NCBI RefSeq assembly: GCF_001039355.2
Contig: NW_019776099.1
Span: forward strand, 1-64,000
DNA: 64,000 nucleotides
Direction: 5' to 3'
Origin: Lingula anatina
Lineage: Eukaryota; Brachiopoda; Lingulata; Lingulida; Lingulidae
The position numbers and the translations under genes were made by a program. The notes under the pieces are model-generated. The model saw only the letters and a program-made list of their open reading frames with translations, was not told the DNA's origin and searched no databases. Positions 46,430 to 59,500 of the stretch are shown piece after piece. Each line of letters starts with the position of its first letter. The first letter of the stretch is position 1.

Positions 46430-48201
46430 CTAAACACCCCCCTTACTTAGCCCCAACATGTACTTTTCAAGCAAACTTATCACTTTCCATTCCATCAGAT
46501 ATCTCTCTGTCTTTCCTTCAGGTATCGAAATATCTGCCTGTCCTTTGAAATCACCCCGGGGGAAAGTGAGCAGTTCCCAGCGAAGCTGTCTCTCGGCACT
46601 GGTACCATAGATGAACTCTTTTAGATTGCACAGGATCTCGAGTGTTTGTTTCAAAATGTGCTTGGATGTCACCGATTTCTCTTTCAATTTTTCGCTGAGG
46701 GGCATTAATGGATCTGCTGAAAACGTCTTATCCATGTGATGGACGTGAATGGCATAACTGCTGAGGCAATCGTACGCTTCGCTCAACAAGGGAAGCTTGA
46801 AATGGAAAAAAATAAATATATTTTGATATAGAAATGCGCGTCACAGAATTCTGTTCATTCGTGCATCAGATGGATTTTGCATCTGCTAAGGCGATATGAG
46901 AAACATAAGAACACGACACGTTCCAGCCAGAAATGTTCTAAGCAACGCGTGCACGTGGTAAGTAAAAAAATTCCATCAAACAGATATTTTATATAAAATC
47001 CTACCTGATATGTTTTGTATGCATCGAGGCTGGTCTCTCCCCACTTTTGGAGACTCGTATACACGTCCATTGCGGCTAGGTGGTTACACTTCATAAGACT
47101 TTCGGGAACAGCATTTTGAGCAAAATAGGTGATTGTTTCGTTCGAATACCAAGAGAAATGCTCGGATTTCTGAATAGTGAAACAAAATGCATTATGCTTG
47201 AAGAATCTCAGATTTCGACGGTATTTGAATTATAGAGTAGTATATAATGAATGCTTCAAAATTTGTAAGTGTTTGATCTTTTTCCTTTACTATTTAGTTT
47301 ATCATTGTATAACTTTGAATTATCAGTACTTGACTATTTAACTAAAATTAATATTTCAGCCTACAAATGTGAAAAAAAAAACAGTTCGCTGTAAAATATC
47401 AATAGTCCAATCAGTTAAGAAACAAAACAGCAAAACCAACTTACAATCATTTTCTGCAGTTCAAGAGCGTGTGCCCGTGTCTGCTTGGAATGTTCGATTA
47501 CTTCATCGCGAAGAAGGTGCAACTCTCGGTGGACCTTCGGAAGTTCCGGGCCTCCGGCTACAGGCGCTGTGCCATGGCAGGGCCAGTACCACCAAAGGGA
47601 CTTGTCCGGCTCGTGAGCACGTCGCCGACCCAGGGACCTCGCGTCAACGGAGTTACTATCGCCAAGTATGAGGACAGCAACAATGAGGATGTTAAATCGG
47701 AGGAGTACACCTATTACAGTAACAGACGTGAATTAACACGAGGCGATATTAATCTGTGTCACCGGATATTTCTATGAAAACTGTCGAATGAATTATTTAA
47801 AAGGCAGAAATACAGACATCAGAACACGCCACGAATTTTTGTTGACTTATATTCAGAATTAATCTTAATCTTAACTACGAGAGTGTATGCTACGAAGATA
47901 TGATCGCAAAAAAAAAAAAAAATGAAAACATGACGATTACATGTTACTAAAGATGTCCATTTTCTTTTGAGGAATTATCTATACCAAATGTGGAACGTTT
48001 TTACTTTCAAAATAGCGAAAGCTAATCTTTAGAATCACATTTGGATATTAAACATGCTGAGAGTGTTTTAATGCACTAATGTACTATTAGAACACCTCAC
48101 AACAGACATCTGTCACGAATGACAAAAAAAAAAAAGAAAAAATATGAATAGATGAGATAAAATAGCTTTTAAAATTTTGTATACTTACCAGAAAGTTCCA
48201 T
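46430..48201 (-). CDS. Candidate secreted four-helix cytokine, gene 2 (paralogue of gene 1)
   Basis: Exons (complement): 48189-48201 (ATG GAA CTT TCT G|GTAAGT, phase 1), 47445-47710 (266 nt; acceptor CTGTAATAG, donor ATT|GTAAGT), 47005-47169 (donor CAG|GTAGGA) and 46430-46795 (acceptor CCATTTCAAG); 269 aa. MELSGVLLRFNILIVAVLIL is a good signal peptide start. Then come SLWWYWPCHG, helix-like ELHLLRDEVIEHSKQ, the exon 3 pattern KSEHFSWYSNE...VPESLMKC, and in the last exon LLSEAYDCLSSYAIHVHHM (helix B), SKHILKQTLEILCNLKEFI (helix C) and RYLMEWKVISLLEKYMLGL (helix D). The PCHG, exon 3 (KC), YDC and ILC cysteines are shared with gene 1; one NET glycosylation site lies in exon 3. Every splice junction has consensus bases and phases match gene 1. 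Gene-hood is well supported; the cytokine label is inference. Confidence 0.68.
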
Positions 48202-50111
48202 CGGCAGAAATATCGCTTCTTTAGGATTTAAAACAGATTCTTCAGGCACTTTGTCGATTTTAATTTTTAATAACTAGCTCTTCGAACTTTGCGTCAGTGT
48301 TTTCTGCGTCCAAAACTATATTCAGCTTCACTCTAGCTGGTCAAAAAGATATTCCTCCAATGGTTGATAAGAGAAAAAAGTTAAGCCCGGTTTAAACTTG
48401 TCCTTGATTTTCAGTTATGTGGATGGACAAATGAACAGCAATATTTATATGTTGTCTGGATGCAAATGTGAGTATATATTTTATTTATAGCTCACCATCG
48501 AATTTGGTGCATCAGGAAGGAATTAAGCAATACTTCACATGCATACGTCTGTGTACATAAATACGGTAAGGTGAGAGGTTCATATTTTTTCTACATTTAT
48601 TTAGTTTTCAATTAGTTCCGGCAATCTTGTCGTCCGGTCACGGTTGGCGACGATTTTGGCGATTCACGTGTCTAGCAAGTAGGAAATCCCAACCTGCGGG
48701 GAACTCAGAAAAGCAGAGGCATGAATGAACATGAAAGAAGAACATTCCACTTTCAAGGAAGAAAAATGCTAGGTGCTAGAGCGCGTGACAGGAACCATAA
48801 GCAATTGTTAAAAAAAAGAACAGTCTGAACGCAGTATTTTTACGTGCTCTGCACTCCTTCACTGCCCATAAATGGTTGTTTTATTCTTCCATGAAGAACC
48901 AGAGACTGCCGAGTAAACTTTCCAAAACATTTCATCAGGATCGCGATCAATAAAGGCGGATATCCCGGCGGGCGCGGTCGCTTCCCCTCTATCCCTTAAA
49001 CCGTGTAATTGCCCCTCTCCCTCCCTCCCTCCCTCCTTCCCTCCCTCTCTCAACAGTAAGCATTAGCATTCACACGTGCACGTGGTCGTGTCTGAGTGGG
49101 CGCTTGGGTGGATGCAAAATGCGTATTTGAAGAAGCGTGCCGTAAAATGAATCGGAATGGGACAAATTGGCACAAAAGACAGTCGAAATAAACGTTTAAA
49201 TTTTGAATAAATGATTCATTCGCTTTCACGTGAGGTTCACAATAATATTCATATGACGCAAATTTCAACCTGGTATAACGTGCATGTTTCTTTTGTACAC
49301 ATAAGGATGTGGTGTTTTGAGAAAAGATGCATATAAAAAACGTCCACAGATGTCTGTTTGTAGCTGCCAGCATAAATTGCAGGTTTGATATTCATGAATT
49401 TCCGTTCAAAAGTTAATTGTTCTCGTTATTTTTCGCTTAGAGTACTGAAATAGAAGTCATTGTGAAATAAAGGAATTAAGTCATTGTTTGGGGGGGGGGG
49501 GTAAGTCCTTCCTTCTGTCTTCCGGCTCATTTTATTATAATGTATTAATATGTAATTAAAATACCCAAAAAAAAAAATTCACTTTGAAAATATAATTATA
49601 GAATAGCCGATTTGATGTTAAATGGGAATTTGTGTATTTATATTAGAGAAATATGGATAACTACTCTTAACTTTTTAGACCCAGACCTTTATTTCTACTG
49701 AAGACCCAATAGAAAAACTGTAATTTAATGGATTTATTTTACTCATTGGCAATATAGGCCTGCAGGGACGACGCGTCTTCTCTCCATCTTTCAATCCATT
49801 GCGGGATTAAGTGGTCTTGCTTTCACCGAGGATCATCTATTCGCAATTACACCTGTAAAAGTACAATTAATAAAAGTTCATAAAAGTGGATTACTGATCA
49901 TTTAAACATATGATTTTTTTTTTTTTTTTTTTTTTGTAAAATATTTTCAATCCCTATACGTACAGTATTGCACATGTATACTAAGAATCCGACGTAGTCT
50001 TCGTTTCGGTAATGCCATTTTAAGTTCAGCTTGACACAGTTCTGGCAATTATTCATTTCCATCATGTTGTTCTAAAGAATTGATACATTTTTATTTGTTT
50101 ACCTTCTGAAT

Positions 50112-50152
<41 letters not shown>

Positions 50153-53100
50153 GGATGTCGTCAACTTTTAGGGTCACAAGCCAGACTTTTGCGGTTGTCT
50201 AAGTCCGCCTTCTCTGATAAAAAAAGAGCTATTAAAAAACCTATCCTTTAAGGGTTTCAGTGGTAACAATAATCATTTTTTCTGTAAGGTCTTTAAGGAC
50301 ACATCATATTATAAACAGCAGCCAGAAACTCATGTTTTCCTTTACTCCCTTAAAGATGAGATAACGTTACTTAAACTATAAAAAACAAGCAAACACCGAA
50401 GTCAGACTATTAATATCTTCTAAATAGCTTACCCATAAAAACTCTCTTAAAGATGACGATATACTTGTATTGTCATTAAATCTGACTCAACCAAAGTTGG
50501 AGATTACATCAAAGATAATCACCAGATGCATGGTGGCAGGCTTCCACTTTTTACGGTAGTTTTAAACATTTTTTTAAATTTTGCACCTATGAAAATGCTA
50601 GACTATATTTCGACAAGCTACTTTGGGTGTTCGACAAAATGGAAATTCAACCTGGTGTATAACATGCGTCTTTAAGAAATCTTTTGTGAAGAATGTCTTC
50701 GACATAGATCAAGTTTCTTTTTAAAAAAAATTGGTTATCTTTAATATTCATGTATCATGCAAAAATTCGTTGATTCTTAGATATCTTATTAAATATCTTA
50801 ATATTCTCGTGGTAGGCCTACTTAATTTTGCAAAATGCATGAAAAAAGCACAAACAAGTTCAAAATCCAAGATTTTCTCTTTTGCAAAAAAAAAAAAAAA
50901 AAAAAAAAAAGATCAATGGACATAGACTCTTTGTTTAATGATTGTAGGATATTGGATTTCACTTTCAATTTCAAAAAACAACATTTGGATACCTAAATAT
51001 AAATTACACAACTAGAAAATAACATGAATCTCAATATTTAACTAACTAGATTGCTTCTTAGAATGAAACACGGAATTCCCATAAATGACTATAACATCGT
51101 TGAAAATTGCATCATTTTGGCAGACGTCATAACATCTTTTCTGCAAACACTAATTCCCATGCCTCAATAATTTCAAACTACAAAAATGGGAAATCATCTG
51201 AGAGACGGCATTCAAAATCATAATATCATAATAATAATAATAATGACTAAATAAATAAATAGATAGATAAATAAAAAACAATGGTGCTCCTGAAGCAAAT
51301 ACCAAGCCCTTCTCTTTTCTTCTCTTCCTATGACAACTTTCACTTAAAAGAATGTAGCATGGGGTTCCATCCGTGTATGGGAAAATATAATATCGCAAGT
51401 ACAGAGAACCACTGTTCTGAAAAATTAACGAGTGTGCCGCTTCTGATGACAACAAAGACATCAGGTGAGCGGTGCATTCCAAACATATTTCACAACCTAA
51501 TAGCAAAGTTCCTTAAAACTTTGAGAAATGTCCACGGAAGTTAAACTGTAATAATTTTCAAAGAGAAGCATTTGAAGTTAAGTAGACGAATTCAGGTGAT
51601 CACTATCCCGGTATTAATGGGGCTTAAACTAGTGCAGGTGAACTATGGATCTGACAAAGGAATCCATTTAGGTATCGAAATATTGCTGGGGTTATTCAGC
51701 TAGTTTTTGATGTGTATTCAAGTCTGCATATTAGGCCTATCTATTCAGGTGGAAACACATGCAACAGTAGCCTATGTCATTTAAATATAAAGCTCCACGT
51801 TCGTGTCAGTAAAAATTATATCATAAAATTGCAAATTCATGGCCGTTACTTATGGTCAAACACTCCTACTACATGTAGTTAACATTATGGCAGTAGGTAT
51901 TTGATATAAAAAATAAATGACATGATTGTTGGATATGTCCTGTCTCATAATATTACGTAAAAGTGTAGTTATATTACAGGATATTGTACAGATCCCCCAA
52001 AAGAAGATGTCAGTTGTTATTTTGATCATAACGATATTTATTAAGCAGAAAAAAAATTGTCCAAAGGAGTCCATTTGAATAAATTAAATATGTATGCGAT
52101 AAAGAAAGTTGTAGAGCTATTTAAGCAAAGAAATCTCTCCGTTATTAGGGGCACTTGCCGAAGAAGTTTGCGAGGCATCCCTTATATTTTCTCTGCACTT
52201 AATTGCGATTTTGTGCTGTCCATTTTTCAAAATTTGAGTGCATTTATAAAAATGAGACTCGCACAGGATTTAGGATTTTTACAGAACATGCCCTCGATAA
52301 CCACATGTTTGTGTTATTATCCTTCTCACTTCCGTCTCTTTTACCTGGTAAAATGACAAAAGCAACTATGGCATCAGGGTTCAAGATTAACAACAGATTG
52401 AAATGTGACACCTGGAGTAACACAGAAGCACAAATAAGTTTCTATAAGCGTGGAATACATAAACAGCGATCTGCCGAGCACATGTCCCAAGGGCGACATA
52501 CCAGTACTTTTAGACACTTCCCCCTCCCCCGACTTCAGGCGCCGGTCGTACAATAACCTGTTTAAACCAATATCGAATTTGAGCCTGAACGATTTTTTTT
52601 CACTTCCTGGTCGTTCAAGCCTCGCCTTGCCTAAACTGACAAAGGCCTCCTTTTGCCCCCCCCCCCCCCCTCCATAGCACTTGTTATTGTTTCAAGCAGT
52701 TTATCATATTAAATGTATGCTCTTTACAATCTTGGATTATCCCAGTACGTTATCAATCATTTATCTCGGATGTCCCTGCTCATCTCGAGTGAACTGAGGT
52801 AACTGTATCATGGCTTTGATAACTGATACTAGGGTATCTCTTAACAACGTGCAGTGAGCTTGATAAACCACACCGCAACCCCCTCCTTACATAAGTCGTG
52901 CACTTTCACGTGACTATACTATTGTTAAATGGAACGTTTTTTTTTCTATAGAGATGTTCATGAATATTTACAACTGCAAATACTTCCTCCGAGTGATGTT
53001 TTCTTGATGAAATGAAAAGGGGTTGAGTGGGTGGGGAATAGAGGGGTGCCTTAGATTAAAGCAAGGATGCACACCTTTAAAAAAATTTTCGTTTCTTTTT

Positions 53101-53586
53101 TTTTTTTAAGCTTTCGCCTCATTGTTTTTTTTTTCTTTGTTCCACGATATTCATTTTATTCTTTTTTCTCTTCTCAAATGTTTAGCGCGTCACACACAGT
53201 TGTCCTTTTAACCCAAACGCCAAACAATCAAACAAAGCCAGGCAACGGGTACTTAGCCTACAATCTTCTATAGATTTCGTATTGATTTTACCTCTGTGCA
53301 TTATCAAAACTTACGAAACAATCACCAGACACTTATTTGAGCAATGATGGGGCGTATTTGTGATTTTAAAGGGGGTGGGGTGATGTTGCATAAACGAACA
53401 GGAGGGGCAGGTGCTGACACGTGCATGTAAAGTGCAAGAGTGCTCTCACGTGTTCATATTTCATATAAAGCAGCTCCACGGGTCTGCTCACATTGTCATA
53501 GTTGTCGCACAGGTAACACACATAGGACCTGTTGAGACGTGTCGGGTTACAGGTGCAACCCCAAACGAAATATTCTCGTTCACATA
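48202..53586. other. Non-coding spacer with simple repeats
   Basis: Contains a CCCT-type tract (49015-49045), a G run at ~49491, a T run at 49915-49935, (CT)n at 50116-50148 and an A run at ~50886-50911. A kappaB-like AGGAAATCCC (9/10) sits at 48681, ~480 bp upstream of gene 2, weak by itself. No gene supported. The 5' UTR and promoter of the FAS1 gene should be just below 53587; no TATA box is obvious. Confidence 0.4.
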
Positions 53587-56500
53587 ATGCAGTTTGTCGC
53601 AGTGGTGTTGCTGAGTTTCTGGGCCTGCTGTAGCCACGGTGCCGAGCTGCACAGGCTGCACTGGTCAGAGAACGTCCAGACAAAACTTGACCCCCTGACT
53701 TTGAAGCAGCATGCTCCTCCGTCGGGCAACATTGTCCAGTTGGCCGAAAAACTGGGGGCCAAGACACTGGTCAAGCTTGTCAAGGATGCAGGACTTCAAG
53801 GTGCACTGTCAGGCAAAGGTAAGGCGACAGGGCCGAAACAGGCCGACATGCTTTTGCAGAGGTAGGGCTTGATCTTTAATGAATAGAATTGGGGAGAGCA
53901 TCTCAGTTGTTTCCTCTGTCTACAGCCAGAATACTCCATTTTGATCCAACAATTGTATTGTAGGGGTTACAGAGCAGGAATGCATTCAGTCATTGTTTAT
54001 TGTTAGAACATAACATTAGCCGTAATGTCTTTCATGTTTCATATCTATGACAATAGATAAATAGTGTCAACAAAAGCTTGCATAAGCAACATTGTGTTAG
54101 GTGCGACTGCTCTGCTGTGACAAACTCCGATTAAGCTAAAAAAAGGAACACTACTCAATCATATCAAAAAAATGAGATAATCATTAAACACACACAAAAA
54201 AAAAAAAAAACAATTAAAAACATCAATACAAGCCACATTCAGCTTACAAAACATATTCATATCAACTATCTTTTCTCCGATTCTAATTTCTGTGAAATAA
54301 AATGAAATTTCAAAATTTGATAATTTCTAGGCCCTTTCACCGTGTTTGGGCCGACTGACAAGGCGTTTAAGGCTCTACCAAAGGCAGTGTTAGATCTGCT
54401 GATGGCGAACAAAACGGCGCTGCAGGAAGTCCTGAAATATCACGTTATACTTGGGGACATTTTTTCCAGTCAGCTGAAGAACAACCTGATTGCCAGTTCA
54501 CTGCAAGGTGCCCCGATCAGGGTGAACATTTACAAAGACGGAAAAGTGCGTGATTTTGTTACTTATTCAGAGATGTTCAGAATTTTGGCTATTAGATTGC
54601 AATTTTTAAGTGCTACATTGCAGGCAAAGTTTTTCGTGACACAAAGTTAAAAACCTATATCTTGCACCAACACAAGCATGTGTTAAGAGTTAAAATCTTA
54701 TTTCTTTATTTACCAACAGTCAGTGTAAATTGTACACTTCCATATTTTCTGTCTGTGTATTAATCAGGTGATCACTGCCTCAGGGTGCGAGGTCATCTTG
54801 CCTGACCAGAACGCCACCAACGGGGTTATTCATGTGGTGGACAAGGTCCTGTTCCCAGTCCCAGTGGGTACAATAGTTGGTACGGCAGTGGCGAACCACG
54901 ACTTCAGGACGCTCGTTTTGGCCGTAACTAAGGCTAGCTTGACCGGTGCATTATCAGGTGAGAGAGAAGTACCTCGGCTAACCGCCGTGCTTTCATTTTT
55001 CTGTTTTCGTATCGAATTTGTCGTGACGTTCTTAAAGTCGTCTCCCATTTATTTTAATAATTTAACATTGGTGTATTTTATTAAGACTTCAGAATAAACT
55101 GGAAGGGAGATCCTAATTAAAACTTTTCTTTTGTGAAGATTGGGAATTTCTTTGAAAACGGAAGATAATTATTAGCCGAAACATAGTGCCTTCAGATACA
55201 TAATTTAACAAAAATTGTTCTAATTTTCCAAAAAAAAAAAAAAAAAAAAATTCATCCAGAAAGATAATTTGTTCCATATCTTTACAGCTAAAGGACCCTT
55301 CACCGTATTCGCCCCTACAAACGAAGCATTCAGTAAGTTACCTCCTGGAGCATTTGACCGACTTCTCCACAACGTCACCGAGCTGACTCAGGTCCTCCTA
55401 TACCACGTTGTCAACGGGTCATTCTACAGTGCAGGCCTGTCCAACGGAGATGTCAAGACGTTGAATGGAAAATCTGTCACTATCAAGCTTAACCACGACG
55501 GTGAGAGTTTGGAAACTTATCCGCGTGTTGTTGATCCAAAACATATTCACTACATTAGTCGTAAAAATATATTGAATTTTCCATCACGCCCGTTTTGGAT
55601 GTAATTATGTGAATTATTCAATTTTAAAACCGAAATTGTGCATTGTCACTACAACCTCTTAAACCTGGCCAAATTCATTGTAAATGCAGTATTCCCTGTC
55701 AACATCTCATCAAATAATATTTAGAGTCATCAAAACTAAATAATCGCTGAAATAACGAATATGCTGTAGTGCATAGCATTTCAAAATCCGTTATTTTTTA
55801 AAGCAGTTAAGTTGATTTTAAAGTTTCATAAACCATCCAAAATTACCATGAACATTTTATTTTAATCCTGTCTCCAGCTGGTGTATTGGTCAACACCGCC
55901 AGAGTCGTAATAGCTGATGTTTCCACCACTAACGGTGTTATCCATGCCATTGACGAGGTTCTCCTTCCTCCCGCGCTTCGGCAAAAAATAATGGAATCAC
56001 ACACCAAGAACCTAGCTGAACCTATTGAGAACCTAGATCAACTAGACGAGCATCGGGCAAATCCGACTGAAAACATTGTTCAGCTGGCTACGAAGTTGGG
56101 TGCTACAACGTTGGTCAAATTGCTTCAAGATGCTGGACTCGTAGGAGCATTGGGTGGACCAGGTAGGACCTTGCTTGCCATTCACAACAAACTGGGAGAA
56201 ATGGCGTCAAATCATGTTTTCTTTTATTCTCGTCACGCACAAAAGGTTCCTTCTTCTTCGACGGAGTAATTTTAAGATAGAGTAATAGACCATTTGAATA
56301 AGGGATCACTTTCATATAGTGTTTTTGTCAAGTTAGCGAAATATCCTAAGCATCTGGCGCAAAAGTACAGGCGTGAACTCGCAGACAGTGCTGGTTTCTT
56401 TTCACCATGCCTCAACTCCTTTCATAGAACATGGTTTCTATGAAGAGACTTAAAACTTTTCAGATATCACTGGTATATGAATCTTCATGTGGGTAGTCAT

Positions 56501-59500
56501 GGTTGTGCATCAAGATAGCATTTATTAAGACGTTAAGAACTATTTATTTACATTGCCTTATTTTTCGTATTTTCCCACAAATTCTAGGGCCGTTTACAGT
56601 ATTCGGTCCCTCAAACCAGGCATTCAACGCCTTGCCAAACAAAGTCATTGACCAGCTCAAGTCAAATGTCACTGCTCTGCAGGAGGTCCTCAAGTACCAC
56701 GTGATCAGTGGTGACGTATTCTCCAGCCAGTTGAAGAATGACATGACGGCAAATTCCCTACAGGGTTCTCCCATCAGGATAAATATCTATGGAACCGACA
56801 CCAAGGTATGCAGTGTGCGAAAGCCGTTTTAACGGAATAAACTTTATAGAATGATGATCGTGTTAGTTTGAAACGCCATTATCATATAAAAACGTCTGGC
56901 GTATGAGAATTTTTTAATCTTTCTCCTGAGTTCTTCCTCTTTTTTGAACTACAAGCTAGCTTCGCGTGCGTTTCAGGTTATTACTGCAGATGGCTGCAAG
57001 GTTGATCTTGCTGACCAAAATGCCACAAACGGAGTCATCCACGTAGTTGACAAGGTTTTGTATCCTATTCCATCCGGGACAATCGTGGATCTGGCCAAAA
57101 GTGACAAACACTTTAGTACCCTGGTATCATTGGTAGTTAAAGCGAATTTGGCTGGGACACTTTCAAGTAAGTTGAACCAATATTGGGTTGATGGAGACAT
57201 TTGGACACCTTCCCTTAATTTTTTCACAATGTAACGTTTAATTTTCACTTTTATTATTATTATTATCATTACATCCGAAATATATGTTTTTCATATGTGT
57301 GATTACCGTTTCAAAGCAGGGACGTGGTCCTTCGATGTTTTAGCTCTCGGTTCTTTAGTTAAACCGCCTTCAGGGTAGTTCTTTTTTATTAGAAATCAGA
57401 TAACTTGTGTCACCGGGTGTCTAGATGAACCAGCGATCAGAATGTTTAAAGCAAAGTTAGTTACAACTGTTTTATGATCCTCTGTTGATGCGTGTAGACC
57501 GATTCCGGTCTCAGATACCCCACGTCTGAACACACCATAACCAGAATCTTTACATCATTTAACCTGTACTTCCCTAAGCGACTTTCTTTTTTTACAGGTG
57601 CCGGGCCATTCACAGTTTTTGCCCCCACTAATGAGGCGTTCGAAAAACTACCTGCAGACGTTCTTAACAAGCTCGTGAGTAACGTAACGGCCCTGGGGCT
57701 TGTGCTCAGGTACCACGTTGTTCAAGGGACCGTCTACAGCGCCGGCCTCGTTAACGGAGAAATGGTGCCGACGGTTAATGGAGCCAAGCTGACCGTGAAC
57801 ATTAGTTCTTCTGGTGAGTTTCGTGTGTTCTCCCCCCCCCTCCCCCACCACTTTGCAAATCAGCAAAATTAAAAAAAAGGTGCAATATTACAGGCACGAC
57901 GAATCGACTTGTTCGATGAGTGCCTATTTCCTTGTGTATGTTCGTTCGTTATAAAAAAGGTGTTGTTTTTTATTTTGGATAATTATAATATTTGGAGTTT
58001 TAAAAGGTTTTACAAATGAATCATTTTACATTGGTCAATCGAATCCCAGTAAATAGAGAAAACCCAGTATAACAACACTTGGGGAACTTGATTGATTGTT
58101 TTCTTTTACAGCTGGTGTCCTAATAAACAGTGCTCGAGTGGTGATGGCAGATTTATCCACCACCAACGGCGTTGTCCATGTCATAGATTCGGTGCTTATA
58201 CCCCCAACGATGTGGGAAGACCTCTTGGTGCCAGCAGAATCATCTATTGATGAAATAGGTAGGTTCGGTGAGAGCGGCCCATTTGCATTTTGACTTCACA
58301 CATACATACATGCACACACACACACACTTATAAATCGCGGACTTCATTTCTACTGCACAGTGCTTTTTTTTAATAATTAGGGAATTCTTATGTATAAGTG
58401 ATCAACATTACTTTTTATTTAAAATATGTATCGAATCTTTCATAGGCCTATAATTATTAAAAATGAAAACTAAGTAAATGAAGAATTATTCTAAACTGAC
58501 TTTAAGTTTTATTTTGTTTTTATTGTTAATATTCAATGTCCCCCTCCATTTATTCTTTTTTTGCTTAATAGAAGAAACGAACACTGCAGAGTCGCCGAGA
58601 TTCAATATCTTAGACCTGGCAGACAATTTAGGCGCGCACACTTTAGTACAACTAGTTCAGACCGCTGGTCTGGGCTCTGCGTTACGATACGGCAAAGGTA
58701 AGTCGATGTCGGACCCAACTTTTACAAAGCAAGTCTTCTGTTTTTTTTCTTGTACCAGCTGAACATGTTTCAACCTTTTCTTTACTTTAGAGATACTCTT
58801 TAGTTTTTTTATGAAAAACCTTTATCAAGAGTGGTCTTGGTGGCAATAGTTCCAAGTTTAAGAGCAATATTTAATAAAGCTTTTCTTGTGAAAAGCCGTC
58901 ACCACTTCGGAATTACATTCTGACCTCTGGGTCTGGTAGTCTGTTACAGAATTACTTTCATTTTGTAGACCATTTTAGGGGAAGTGGTGTCTATATAGAG
59001 GTGAGGTCCCAAACCCAGAATCTCAGGGTGTCTCACAAAAGGCCCATACAATATCTCACCCTAATACAACCTCGCCCTTCCTTTTATAGGTCCCTTCACA
59101 GTGTTTGGTCCAAGTGACGCAGCTTTTAAAAAACTTAAGCCAGAGATAGTGATGCACTTATTGTCCAATGTGACAGCTCTTAAGGAGGTGCTGGAATACC
59201 ACGTGATTGCTGAAGACGTGTACTCCAGTCAACTAAAGAACGATCTGGTTGTCAAGTCAATGCAGGGAGCCGGTGTGAGAGTGAACATATATGGAGAGGT
59301 ATAGGCCTTCCACCCAGTTGACTACCTCCCTCCCCTCTCTCTCTCTCTTTCTCGCTCTCTCTCTTTCAAGTACCTCTATGGATCAAATCGGATCGTGCAG
59401 ATATTATTTAAATACATAACCTAACTGTCTTTTTGAAAATAAAAATACACTGAATGAATGCCTTTTAGATTTTTCAAAATTTTCTCCTGAACACCTTCAG

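Noticed and set aside
47369-47777. Two overlapping plus-strand open frames of ~100 codons
   Set aside because: They lie antisense to exon 2 of the minus-strand cytokine-like gene, which has splice sites, a signal peptide and a paralogue; the plus frames have none of these.
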